From assembly GCF_009905375.1 (NCBI RefSeq), contig NC_133648.1, positions 27,516,980-27,580,979 of the forward strand: a DNA stretch of 64,000 nt, in the 5' to 3' direction. The stretch is from Apium graveolens. Taxonomy: Eukaryota > Streptophyta > Magnoliopsida > Apiales > Apiaceae. The notes under the pieces are model-generated. The model was not told the DNA's origin. It did not search any database and saw only the letters and a list, made by a program, of their open reading frames with translations. Shown here piece after piece: positions 1-10,540 of the stretch. A program made the position numbers and the translations under genes. Every line of letters begins with the position of its first letter. Position 1 is the stretch's first letter.

Positions 1-2718
1 AGGGTCAGCTTGAAATCTAGCACAGAGACATGTAGAAAACATTATATCAGGTCTACTAGCAGTTAAATATAAAAGTGAGCCAACCATGCCTCTATAACTT
101 GAAATGTCCACAGACTTTTCAGCCTTATTTAATTCAAGCTTGGTGGCAGTGGCCATGGGAGTTTTTGCAGATGAACAGTCCATTAAGTCAAACTTCTTTA
201 AAAGATCATAAATATATTTAGTTTGACTAATGAAAATTCCACCACTAACTTGTTTAACTTGTAAACCAAGAAAATAAGTTAGCTCTCCCATCATGCTCAT
301 TTCATATTTACTTTGCATTAACTTAGCAAACTTTTTACAAAGCTTATCATCTGTAGATCCAAATATAATATCATCTACATAAATTTGAACAAGTATTGTA
401 GAGCCATTAACATTTCTAAAGAAAAGAGTTTTGTCAACAGTACCTCTTGTGAAGTGATTATCTAGAAGAAATTTTGACAAAGTCTCATACTAGGCTCTAG
501 GTGCTTGCTTTAGTCCATAGAGTGCTTTCAACAGATAATACACATAGTCTGGAAAGTTTGGATCTTCAAATCCTGGAGGTTGGCTTACATAAACTTCTTC
601 CTCCAATTCCCCATTTAGAAATGCACTCTTGACATCCATTTGATAGACTTTGAAATTGGCATGGGCTGCATAGGCTAGAAAGATTCTGATGGCTTCAAGT
701 CTGGCAACTGGAGCAAATGTTTCGTCAAAATCTATTCCCACTTGTTGAGAATAGCCTTTAGCAACCAATCTGGCTTTATTCCTTATGATAATGCCATTTT
801 CATTTATCTTGTTTCTGAATACCCATTTTGTGTCAATAGAACTCTTGTTCTTTGGCTTGGGTACCAGCTTCCATACTTTGTTCCTCTCAAATTGGTTTAG
901 CTCCTCTTGCATTGCTAAAATCCAATCTGGATCCAATAGAGCTTCTTCTACTCTCTTAGGTTCCTCCTGTGATAAAAAGCTACTATACAGACATTCATCT
1001 TGAGTAGCCCTTCTAGTTTGCACTTTAGATGTAGCATCACCAATGATCAGTTCAAAAGGGTGATTCTTGGTCCATTTCCTTTGAGGTGGTAGATTAGCTC
1101 TAGATGAGGTTGCCTCAGTATTGTCATGATGTGTGATAGAATGTTGATTGGTTGAAACTCCCCCTGAGTTGCTGATCCTTTGAAAGGAATTGGGAGCTCT
1201 ATCAACTGATGAAGTAAATTGATTATCAGTTGATAGACTGTGATCAACGGATGTTTCATTATGAACTTCAACGGATGATGCACTTTGTCTTTCAACGGAT
1301 GTTGCATTGCTTTTTTCAACGGAAGCTGAATTATGACTTTCAACGGATGCAGCATTCTGTGCATTATCCAAAGGCAGATTTTGAATTCTTCTTGAGATGC
1401 CTTCTTCATCATTCTCATCTTCACTATCATCACAACATATCTCAATATTGTCAAATTTGAGTCCTTCATGATGTCCCTCATCTGTTAGTCCATCAATCTT
1501 TTTATCATCAAACACAACATGCACAAATTCCATGACAATGTTGGTTCTTAGATTGTAGACCCTATATGATTTTCTAGCAGAATAACCAACAAATATTCCT
1601 TCATCAGCCTTTGCATCAAACTTCCCTTTGTGATCAGGTTGATTCCTTAAGATGTAGCATTTGCAACCAAAGACATGCAGAAAGTTTAAAGTTGGTTTTC
1701 TTCTCTTGAATAATTGATAGAGAGTCATGCCTTTTGCCTGATTGATTAGAGAAATATTCTGAGTGTAACATGCACAGTTAACAGCCTCAGCCCAAAAGTA
1801 AGTTGGGAGTTTTGACTCTTCAAGCATTGTCCTTGCAACTTCAATTAGTGATATGTTCTTCCTTTCCACCACACCATTTTGTTGTGGAGTCCTTGGAGTT
1901 GAGAACTCATGCATGATCCCATTTCTTACTTTGAAATCAGGATGATTGTTGACTTGCTTGATATGATTGATAATGATTTCACTAGCTTCATCCTTTGATC
2001 CAAGAAAATAAACCCATGAAAACTTTGAGAAATCATCTACAATCACTAGGCAATATCTTTTCCTTGAAATTGACAATACATTGACTGGTCCAAAAAGATC
2101 CATGTGTAGCAGTTGTAATGGTTCATCAATTACAGATTCAAGCTTCTTGCTGAATGATACTTTCTTTTGCTTTCCTTTCTGACAAGCATCACACAGTCCA
2201 TCCCTTGTGAATTCTACTAGAGGCATTCCTCTAACTAAGTCCTTTTTGACTAGATCATTCATTGTCTTGAAATTCAAGTGGGACAGCTTCTTGTGCCATA
2301 GCCAACTTTCAACTGGACTTGCTTTGCTGAAAAGACAAGTAATAGATTCTGCATCTGTAGAGTTGAAGTCGGCTAAATACACATTCCCTTTTCTAACTCC
2401 AGTTAGAACCACTTTATTGTCCTTCTTACTTGTGACAATACAGGCTTCAGAGTTGAAGGAAACAGTATTCCCCCTGTCACATAGTTGACTGATGCTCAAT
2501 AAGTTATGTTTGAGACCATCAACCAATGCAACTTCGTCAATGATGACATTTTCTTTTGAAATCAAGCCATATCCCATAGTGAATCCTTTGCTGTCATCTC
2601 CAAAGGTTATGCTAGGGTCAGCTCTCTCCTTAAACTCTGTGAGCAGGGTGAAATCTCCTGTCATGTGTCTTGAACAGCCACTGTCCAAGTACCATAGATT
2701 CCTTTTTTTTCCCTGCAC
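1..2718 (-). pseudogene. Element A pol: protease, integrase, reverse transcriptase (defective, partial)
   Basis: The open part is 490-2718; 1-489 continues the same RT after a stop codon (TAG at 490-492, where relatives have Trp). In order: protease motif DSGCSRHM (about residues 12-19), the HHCC zinc-binding region (HKKLSHLNF...CDACQKGK, about 140-185), an integrase core with LHMDLFGPV and [11 protein letters not shown], a Ser-rich linker made of SVE-type repeats (about 450-510), then RT from about 590 with [11 protein letters not shown] and [16 protein letters not shown] can be read at about 370-390 on the complement. The segment holding the second catalytic Asp (DNGTEF in element E) is missing between FKVRN and GIMHEF near 1915-1945. 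This is a dead copy of the polyprotein that makes and integrates retrotransposon cDNA. Confidence 0.92.
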
Positions 2719-2731
2719 ACAACAAAATCAA

Positions 2732-5700
2732 TCAAGTTGATTTTGGTACCCAAGTTTCCTTGGGTCCAGCCTTGTTAGTCTTTTTCCTAGACTTCATTCC
2801 TCCTGCATCTTTTGACTTAGGTAACTTTGGGTCAACCTTGGTCTCAGATGTAGTTGGTTGAAGTGTAGGGTTAGTCACAGAATCATTTAGCACATTTGAT
2901 TGAATTTGATAAGGCATAGATTGTGCAAACATGTTATTCCACATAGGCATATTGTATGGCATTTGAGGCATACTAAATGCAGTAAAATAAGGATTATTAA
3001 TATATGGCATGTTTGCAAAATGTGCATGGGGGTTCTGATGAGACATAACAGGCATAGCATGCAGAGGTGACATAGACATGTTAGGCATGGAGGGATTTGA
3101 AGGCATGGGAGCATTCTTAACAGATTTGCAGTTATCAGATAGATGATTAACACTTTTACAATGCACACAGCTTTTTCTAAGAGCATACCTATCAGGTGTG
3201 TAATTGTTATGTTTATTAATCCCTACCTTTCCATTTCTTTTAGATTTTCTTTTAGTTTCCTTTTTATCCTCAACCAACTTGAGCCTATTTTTCAGCTGAT
3301 CTAAGTCATGTGTCCAATATTCACCTTACTGGCATCTTTGGATGTGCTAGCTCCTTCTTTGACAAAGTTCTTGAAGGTTGAACCATCCTTCTTATTGAGA
3401 TTTTTATTTTTAAAATTACTTGCATGTTTTAATTGATGAGCCTTCAACGAATGCTCTTTTTCTTCCTTTAACGGATAACTTTCATCATCCGTTGATTCCA
3501 CATCCGTTGACAATCCATCAATTAATTCTAACTCCTTTTTGTTTTTCTTCCAGGCATCCTCACAGAATGATTCAATTCCCTGAACCTTGGCAATCTGAAC
3601 ACTAACATCCCTAGATGTTTTCCAGGCCTTGATTACCTCTTGCTCACTCTCTAACTGTTTAGGAAGAATTTCTACTTTCTTAACAGCTTCTACTAGTTCA
3701 CTCTCAACAGTCAGGCATTTAAGTTTAATCTTTTCAAGCTCAATTACCTGATCCTCTAACACAACATTCCTATCACTTAAAAACACATTATTCTCTTTGA
3801 TCCTAGTGTTTTCTTTGGCTAGTGATTTAAGGGAAACACGCAAATGATATAATTTATTGGACATATCATTTATGGCTTCATTGCATTCATTTTTAGAAAG
3901 CTGAGAGAGATCAGTAGTAATTACTGAAAGGAATATGTCCTAAGTCCAATCATGTATTAGGATTTAGGAATAACTTTTATGTAATCTGTTTTGATTTCAT
4001 TGATATTAATAAAAGACTTATTTTGTTTTTATTACGGGCTCTATCTATTTAAGTGTTTAAATAAGATATACCATAGTTTAGAGTAAAGCTTTTTATGGAT
4101 TATGATGAGATCATAATAGTGAGACCTAAAAGATGATAACTCTAAACTTAAATAGTTCCTGGTCGTAGGATTACTAACTGGTAATTAATAATCCGCAAAG
4201 ATCGGTACATACTATGCTTGCTTCATTATGAAGGATGTCTGTTCTCATAGACATTTGTGTGGTGACACTATAGCTAGTATGTAGGTGCTTATTATAGAAT
4301 AAGTTCACTGAACATGACTCGCACAGCTGAACAACTGATGGAGTTCACTCACGTGTCAGCGGTTGTTCACATAATGATAGTTGTACAAGTATCCTTAGAC
4401 TTGAGGTCATCATAGTCATCTTGTGTACACTGAACTATGCTTTGGTTTAGTTCTTAGTCTCCAGGGACAATTATTAGGGCTCTACTGGGTATAGGAATTT
4501 GTACACGAAGATAGTGTATGATCAATAAAGGATCTACCCCTTCCAGTGAAGGAAGCGAATGTTCAAGGCTGATCCACTTATGCTAGTTCAGGAATCTCTG
4601 GCCAGAGTGAATAAAATTAGAAAGGAGTTTCTAATTTGCATAGAATTAAGCATAGTAAATGGTAAGCAAGTGATTAAATTAGATAGGCTTGACACGAGAT
4701 CCATGCCTTGTATTTAATCGGCACATTGTAGGGTAGAAGGAGTTTATTGTACGGTAACTATTCACTGAATAGGTTCTTGGTATTCTAAGCAGTGAATTCA
4801 TATTATCCGGATAGTCGCGATATGCTGAGAAGTATCCCTCACGATGTAGAATGAATGTGATTAATTAATTAATCATATTTAATAAATTAGAGAATTTATA
4901 TAAATAATGATAAAATAGTTTTATTATTATTTATTTCTACTACCGGCTTAATATTGAACCTACATGGTCACACCATAAAAAGAGAATGATTTAATGGTGG
5001 AGTAATTAATTAATAATGGCTGATAATTATTTATTTATGAAATAAATAATTAATTGGCAAATTTAATAATTAATTAAATGAGATTTAATTGATTATAAAT
5101 TAATTAAGAAAAGTTCTTAATATTATTAATTAAAGGATTTAATTTTTGGAAATTAAATCAAGAGAGAGAATTATTTCTAAAGTGTTTAGAAAAAAGATTA
5201 ATAATTAAAAGGTGTTTTAATTATTAATGAGAATAATAAATGGGATAATAATAATAATATTTATGGGAAAATTTCAGCTGAAAATTTTGCCTATAAATAT
5301 ACTATTATAAATCCTATTTTCATTCGAACCCAAAAACCAAAAAGTTTTAGAAAACCAAATTCTCTCCACCTCCTCCTCCTCCTTAACGTCGTTTTCTTGG
5401 TGGATACCGGTGGAGTGCTTCACGTTTGAGGAGCAGCTGCTAAGGATCTCCGAACGTTGCTTTTGGATCGCATATTAAAGGTTAGTAATCGATCCCCTCG
5501 TTTTTACCACGATTTATATGCTTTTATTTGGATTTTATGTGTGTAAAAGTGTTTTACCATGCCTCCGCTACGATTAAAATCCAATAATTACCTGGTTGCT
5601 TGATGAACTAGTTTCATTTTCATCAGAATTAGCCACCAGGGCTAGGTTGACATATTCCATATCATCATCTTCATTGACTCCATCTGCTGCCCAATCATCT

Positions 5701-6824
5701 TGAGTGAGAAAAGCTCTTTCCTTTTGTTTGAGCAAATCAAAATACTTCTTTTTGTAATCAACTTGCTCAAATTTCTTCTTATCAGAGGTTGGCTTCCTAC
5801 ACTCACTTGCAAAGTGTCCACTAATGCCACAGTTATAACATTTGAACTTGGATTTGTCCACCATGTTTTTGTTTGGCTTAGTGAATTTTGTATTTTTCCT
5901 AAACTTCATCTTTGCAAACCTCCTGGACAGAAAAGCCAGATGTTCATCAACATCATCAGAGTCATCCTGACTGAAATTGTCTTCATCCTCAGCTACTTGC
6001 TCTTTACCCTTGCTTGATTCTGATTTGCTTGTGCCAATTTTGAGACTTGACATTGTCTTCTCCTCATTCCTGGCTTCAATCTTCTCACTGTCAGCTACAA
6101 GTGCAACTGTTCCTCCTTTTCTCTTTCCCTTTTCCAGCAGCTCATCCTGCTCCATTTCAAGTTCATAAGTCTTCAAAATTCCATATAATCTTTCAAGTGT
6201 GAAGTTCTTATAATCTTGAGAATTTCTTAGAGAGACAGTCATAGGCTTTCATTCCTTTGGTAGAGACCTCAGAAATTTTAAGTTGGAATCCTTGACTTGG
6301 TACACTCTACCATACAGCTTCAATCCATTTAATAGTTTCTGAAATCTGTTGAAGGTATCATTTAATGATTCTCCTTCTTCAAAGTGAAAATATTCATACT
6401 GTTGAATAAGAAGCTGCATCTTGTTCTCTCTAACCTGCTCAGTACCTTCACAGATGATTTGTACAGTATCCTAAACTTCCTTTGCAGTTTGACTATTGAT
6501 GACATTGTCAAACATATCTTGATCTAAGCCATTAAACAAAATGTTCATGGCTTTCTTGTCCTTGCGGATTTCCTCCATGTCTTCAATAGTCCATTCTGCT
6601 TTTGGCTTGGGAATGGACTGTCCAACAGCAACTGTTGCAGTAGCAGCTGTGGCCACTTTGTGAGGGATGTGAGGACCATTTTCAATACAGTTGATGTAGC
6701 TTTCATCTTGAGAAAGAAGATGTAAATGCATCTTCACTTTCCAGTGATGATAGTTAACTTTTTCCGGGACTGGAATCTTTATACCAATATCCTTCCTAGC
6801 AGGAGGGTTCTTCTGTGCACTCAT
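2732..6824 (-). pseudogene. Element A gag, split by an insertion
   Basis: The capsid-type gag starts at ATG 6824 (MSAQKNPPARKD). The pieces are 6471-6824 (N-terminal DUF4219/UBN2-type), about 6250-6470, 5585-6242 (with CCHC knuckle CYNCGISGHFASEC), then after the 3925-5584 insertion 3301-3917 (coiled-coil-like, rich in Lys, Glu and Leu) and 2732-3277. The last piece has a second knuckle-like CVHCKSVNHLSDNC and ends WVPKST. Lesions: TAG 6471-6473, TGA 6249-6251, and a frameshift near 3310. The reading frame is continuous across the insertion if one copy of TAATTAC is removed, which supports a single gag. Pol lies in the +1 frame relative to gag, as in element E. Confidence 0.88.
3925..5584 (+). 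mobile_element. Non-coding LTR-like insertion (solo LTR candidate) inside gag of element A
   Basis: The block starts TGAAAGGAATATGTCC and is flanked by TAATTAC on both sides (3918-3924 and 5585-5591). It has no long ORF. A TATA-like CTATAAATA lies at about 5291-5299, followed by a pyrimidine-rich leader and a donor-like AAAGGTTAGT near 5478-5487. This order (long upstream part, TATA, short transcribed part) fits a plus-strand U3-R-U5 LTR. The exact right end is uncertain by 2 bp, because a 7-bp duplication is longer than the usual 5 and the end is not a clean CA. It could also be a non-autonomous element of another class. Confidence 0.6.
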
Positions 6825-6870
6825 GATGTTAGCAGAATAGATCTTTAAACTCTTTGTATGTTAAGAGCCT

Positions 6871-6884
6871 GCTCTGATACTAAT
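6871..6884 (-). other. Primer-binding site of element A (initiator Met tRNA type)
   Basis: The minus strand reads ATTAGTATCAGAGC, one base off the usual plant copia TGGTATCAGAGC, between the LTR and gag. Confidence 0.8.
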
Positions 6885-7027
6885 TTTTATTCCCAGTGGA
6901 CTAACAATGAGATTTACAGAAGGGGGGTTGGATGTAAATCTCAAAACTTTTTCAAGTTTTGAGCAGTTTCTAAGGCTAAGTGTTTTAGTGAGCAAATGTG
7001 TGTGAATTGCTTGAAGCTAATACAGAC

Positions 7028-7030
<3 letters not shown>

Positions 7031-7071
<41 letters not shown>

Positions 7072-7077
7072 ACACAA
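7031..7077. repeat. (TA)n microsatellite in LTR A
   Basis: Uninterrupted TA dinucleotide run. A similar run occurs in the same part of the C (27141-27190) and G (about 60025-60042) LTRs. Confidence 0.95.
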
Positions 7078-7265
7078 ATGTAAAGAACACACAAAACTTA
7101 AAAACTTTTCTGGTGGATTTGTTGTTCCACCAGAGATGTGTTATTTCAGAAAATCTGTGATTCAAAGAATTAAATCACAGCTGCTTCCTAGTACAAACTA
7201 GATGATTTTCTCTCTGGATTTTTCTAAACAGCTCTGGAAAATTCACATCTAATTACTAACTGTTA

Positions 7266-7288
7266 CTTGGTTTATATATATCACCAAG
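7266..7288 (-). promoter_or_regulatory. TATA box within an inverted repeat, LTR A
   Basis: CTTGGT and ACCAAG flank a TATATA(A) core. On the minus strand TATATAAACC fits a core promoter for the element. The same arrangement is present in the C and G LTRs. Confidence 0.6.
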
Positions 7289-7536
7289 TTTACAAGTGAA
7301 GACAAAACTGTAAAATAAAATTAAAAAGGCTCTTCACATGTTTCTTCTTCATTTCTATATCCAATGTAATTTGGGTTTAACTGTTAATCTTTGAACACTC
7401 CCTTGTTTGTACCAGAATGGAAATGCTGCATTTTCTTGATTCCTCCTAGAGGCTGCCACATTCCAGTTTGTCTCTGTCAACCCATGTGCCTCTGTCAGCT
7501 TATGAATTGTCACTATCAACTGCTATTGAACTAAGC

Positions 7537-7735
7537 ATCCGTTGAAGTTTTCATCCGTTGATGCCTTATCCGTTGAGGCTTTATCCGTTGAAGCTTTATC
7601 CGTTGATGCATTAGCAGTTGAAGTCTTATCCGTTGAAGCACTTATCCGTTGATGGATATTATCCGTTGAAGCTTTAGAGATATCCGTTGAAGCTTTGTTT
7701 CTTATCCGTTGAAGGTCTTCAATATCAGTTGATAC
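7537..7735. repeat. Cluster of ATCCGTTGA words in LTR A
   Basis: I count ten exact ATCCGTTGA copies plus two variants (with CAGTTGA) in about 200 bp, spaced roughly 14-25 bp. The flanks are loosely similar (GCTTT, GTCTT). Confidence 0.9.
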
Positions 7736-7911
7736 TTCTTCACTTATACAAAATTACAAGGCATGAAATATTTACAATTAGCCCTCCTATTTGCATATCC
7801 ACTAGTAGTCAACATGACTGATAATATCCTACACATCTAAGAATTACAACTTGAATCCAAAGAATGAAATGTGCTACAATACTAAACTTATTGCTAAGTA
7901 AAGCTACTCCT

Positions 7912-7944
7912 TCAACGGATAACCAAGATGGTCTTATCCGTTGA
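7912..7944. promoter_or_regulatory. Inverted pair of the family-1 word, LTR A
   Basis: TCAACGGATAA is followed 11 bases later by TTATCCGTTGA, perfect 11-bp arms. Matching hairpins with different arm sequence lie at the same place in the C and G LTRs. Confidence 0.75.
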
Positions 7945-8017
7945 GGCTACAAACACTAGATTTCTACTTAAGTGTTTTGTTTAACTTATCATCAAACTAA
8001 TACACATATTCCTAACA

Positions 8018-9629
8018 AAACTCTTCACCTTCAAACTGGTCTGATTTTCAACTTCAGTCTTCCACTTCTTGAAAGTAGAAAATACATCTGATTTATTCTT
8101 CAAAAAATAAACCCATACCTTTCTAGTGGAATCATCAATGAAAGTGACATAGTAGTGAGATCTTCCCAGTGATGCAACTGTTGTTGGACCATATACATCT
8201 GTATGAACTAACTATAACTTCTTAGGCTTGAGGGTCATCCATGATTTTGTAAAAGTAACACGTTTCTGCTTTCCAAGAACACATGGCTCACAGAATCCAA
8301 CTTCCACATTCTTCAACTCTGGAATCTTCCCCTTCGAAGTTAACAGCTTCGTACTTTTTCACTCATATGACCAATCTGTTGGTGCCACAAAATTGAAGAC
8401 TCGATCTCATCAACAACTGCATTTGCCTCATAGCTAGATTGTTCAACAATGTATAAAGTCTCCTTTTTCTCTCCACGAGCAATAACTAGATTCCCCTTTA
8501 TAACCTTCCAATGTCTGTCTCCGAAAGTAACTCGATACCCTTCCTTATCTAACTGACCCACATATAACAACATCTTCTTCAGTCCAGGAATGTACATTAT
8601 ATCTTTTAACGTCCAGCTAGTTCCCAAAGAGGTTCTGAGATTAATATCTCCTATGCCTGCAATATTCAAAGTCTCATCATCAGCAAGACGAACTTTACCA
8701 AAATTTCTAACTCGGAAATTTATTATTAAATCCTTGCAAGGGGTAGCATGAAAGAATGCACCAGAACACATAACCCATGATTCAACCGAACATTCAACAC
8801 AACAAATCAAATCATCGTCATCCACCACTTCTTCAACTATGTTAGCTGAATTATCCTATTTACTCTTTCCTTTAGGAGCCGCGGTAGCCGTGCACTGATT
8901 CCCGAAGTGACCCTTCTTCTGACAATTCCAACAAACAATATCCTTGCGCTCTTTGGACTATCCTCTCTTTTGTGACTTCGATCTGCTACGCCCCTTATTC
9001 TGCCCCTCTTCGAACTTTCTGCCTCTACTATCAGCACTCAACAAGGAACCTGACGACTCTCCTAAGTTTCTCCTACGAATATCTTCTCCAAGAATCGAAT
9101 CTCGAACTCCATTAAAAGTCATCTTACCGCTCTCAGATGAATTACTTATAGCAGTGACAAATTCCGACCAGCTTTCTGGTAATGAGGATGCCAACAACAA
9201 GTCTTATACTTCATCATCGAATTTAATATCCACCGATGCCAATCTTGCTAGGATATAATTAAATTCGTTCACATGATCAGCAACACAATCGCCTTCATTC
9301 AGTCTAGTGGCAACTAACAAGCGAATCAAATACACCTTATTTGAAGCAGACGACTTCTCATACATGTTTGACAAAGCCTTGATCAAACCATAAGTTGTCA
9401 TTTTCTTGACGATATTGTAAGCAACGTTCTTCGCCAAAGTCAACCTGACAACCCCCAAAGCCTGCTTGTCCAAAAGCTTCTAGTCTTCATCCTTCATTGA
9501 AGTTGGTTTCTTCACTTCCAGCGGTTCATGTAGTTTTTTCTGATACAAATAATCCTCAATTTGCATCTTCCAAAACCCATAATCTTTGTCATCAAATTTG
9601 TCGATCTTTACCTTCTCGTCTTCTGCCAT
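8018..9629 (-). pseudogene. Element B gag-protease-integrase remnant
   Basis: Gag starts at ATG 9629 (MAEDEKVKIDKFDDKDYGFWK) and has a TAG at 9480-9482. It continues in 9204-9473 (UBN2-like; KALSNMYEKSSASNKVYLI) and 8958-9200. A degraded Cys-rich knuckle lies near 8880-8940. The protease/pre-integrase part (8340-8828) reads WVMCSGAFFHATP, where the usual catalytic Asp of DSGA is replaced by Cys, then GIGDINLRTSLG and LWHQQIGHMSEK. The integrase start (8018-8330) is readable only in pieces. Not functional. Confidence 0.85.
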
Positions 9630-9654
9630 CGCTCTTACTCGCCTGAAAACCTAG

Positions 9655-9667
9655 GCTCTTGATATCA
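9655..9667 (-). other. Primer-binding site of element B
   Basis: The minus strand reads TGATATCAAGAGC just inside the LTR, a mutated form of the initiator-Met site TGGTATCAGAGC. Confidence 0.6.
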
Positions 9668-9669
9668 GT

Positions 9670-9985
9670 TGTTGAGTATACAACAACGAAAACAAAACCC
9701 AAAGCGAATAAATAAGAACAAGAAAATAAACGACAATCACATAAGACAAAGATTTACATGGTTCGGAAATTTCTACTCTACAAGCCGCACTAATTTTTTA
9801 TTGGTCTCTCATAATTTATTGTATTATGATTTTACAATTACTTGAGTATTTATAAGGGAAGAAATTAGGCCTAAATTAAAATTATAGTTCAAATCTGAAA
9901 AATAGACTAATTTATAAACTAATTTAAATTTGAATCGGAATAGTCTATTTTTATGGATTTAATTAATAGAATTCACAAATCCAAC
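9670..9985 (-). repeat. 5' LTR of element B
   Basis: Plus-strand ends are TGTTGAGTATACAAC and AATCCAACA, that is TG...CA in both orientations (minus strand TGTTGGATTTGTG...ACTCAACA). Length 316 bp. The outer flank is TATAT (9986-9990). Confidence 0.8.
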
Positions 9986-10540
9986 ATATATAATATCTTC
10001 CGTAGAGTTGAAATTCCGGTGATGCACATGTTAACTTTCTTACTCGTACGTATCAAGTCAGATCAATTATTCCAATTATTCGACCGGTTGATGTATTAAC
10101 AAGGAATAAAACATCATTTTATTAATTTCACTGGAGTTTCTAAAGTGGATACGGAAAGGGAGTGTTTGTAGATGCCATTTGCTTTTAACACTTTTAAATT
10201 ACTGACTTCGGATGTTGTCGAGTTCCTTAGAAAAGTACAAGAGACCATTAATAAAAATATTAAGTTAAGACATAATAAGAGTACCGGCTCATCACAGTAC
10301 ATTTTTCATATGATATAATTTTGCTATTCAAAGTGATATTGTGACGTATTCTGTTGCTCGTTCGCGGGTATAGACTTTTATTTCTTAATTAAAATTAAAT
10401 AATAAATAATTATAATTATTATAATAATGATTAATTTATACAAAAAAATGCAGGCATAAATCGGGATACATTTTTTTTTGTCACGCGTAAATCGGGATAT
10501 ATAGACAAAAGAAAATTGATAACTTTGAAACTGATATAAG
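9986..10540. other. Intergenic DNA and presumed promoter of the DUF455 gene
   Basis: No gene is visible. The last 110 bp hold a direct repeat of TAAATCGGGATA (about 10457-10468 and 10487-10498), followed by a TATATAGAC box near 10497-10505, about 40 bp before the start codon. TATATAGAC could be a TATA box with a very short leader; this is inference. Confidence 0.4.

Larger units (their letters stand above)
1..8017 (-). mobile_element. Element A: Sirevirus-like Ty1/copia retrotransposon, family 1, 3' end outside window
   Basis: Read on the minus strand this is 5' LTR (6885-8017), primer-binding site, gag, protease, integrase, RT and the start of RNase H. The window ends before the rest of RNase H, the additional ORF and the 3' LTR. 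The LTR begins TGTTAGGAATATG at 8017 and abuts integrase sequence of element B, so A is nested in B. The left target duplication cannot be seen; the right flank is AAACT (8018-8022). A is defective: gag is split by a 1.66-kb insertion and has two nonsense codons and a frameshift, integrase has an internal deletion, and RT has a nonsense codon. The family assignment rests on LTR similarity to C and G. Confidence 0.9.
6885..8017 (-). repeat. 5' LTR of element A (family 1)
   Basis: It runs (minus strand) from TGTTAGGAATATG to about GGGAATAA. The left boundary is inferred by alignment to the C and G LTRs, because the terminal CA looks mutated. Seen inside: a conserved C6 tract near the 3' end, a (TA)n run 7031-7077, inverted repeat CTGGTGGA/TCCACCAG (7110-7133), TATA box inside an inverted repeat (7266-7288), a cluster of ATCCGTTGA words (7537-7735) and an inverted pair of the same word (7912-7944). 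Confidence 0.85.
8018..9985 (-). mobile_element. Element B: older copia element, truncated by element A
   Basis: Minus strand: LTR 9670-9985, primer site, gag from 9629, protease and the start of integrase, cut at 8018 by A. Its codons and its short 316-bp LTR differ from families 1 and 2, so it is a separate copia lineage. Many stops and frameshifts make it clearly older than A. The remaining pol and its other LTR should lie left of the window. Confidence 0.85.

Noticed and set aside
5700..6168. Plus-strand ORFs within gag of element A
   Set aside because: They are reverse-strand shadows of the gag zinc-knuckle region.
7537..7735. Regularly spaced repeats resembling a CRISPR array
   Set aside because: The repeat is only 9 bp, spacing is irregular, and it sits in a plant retrotransposon LTR.
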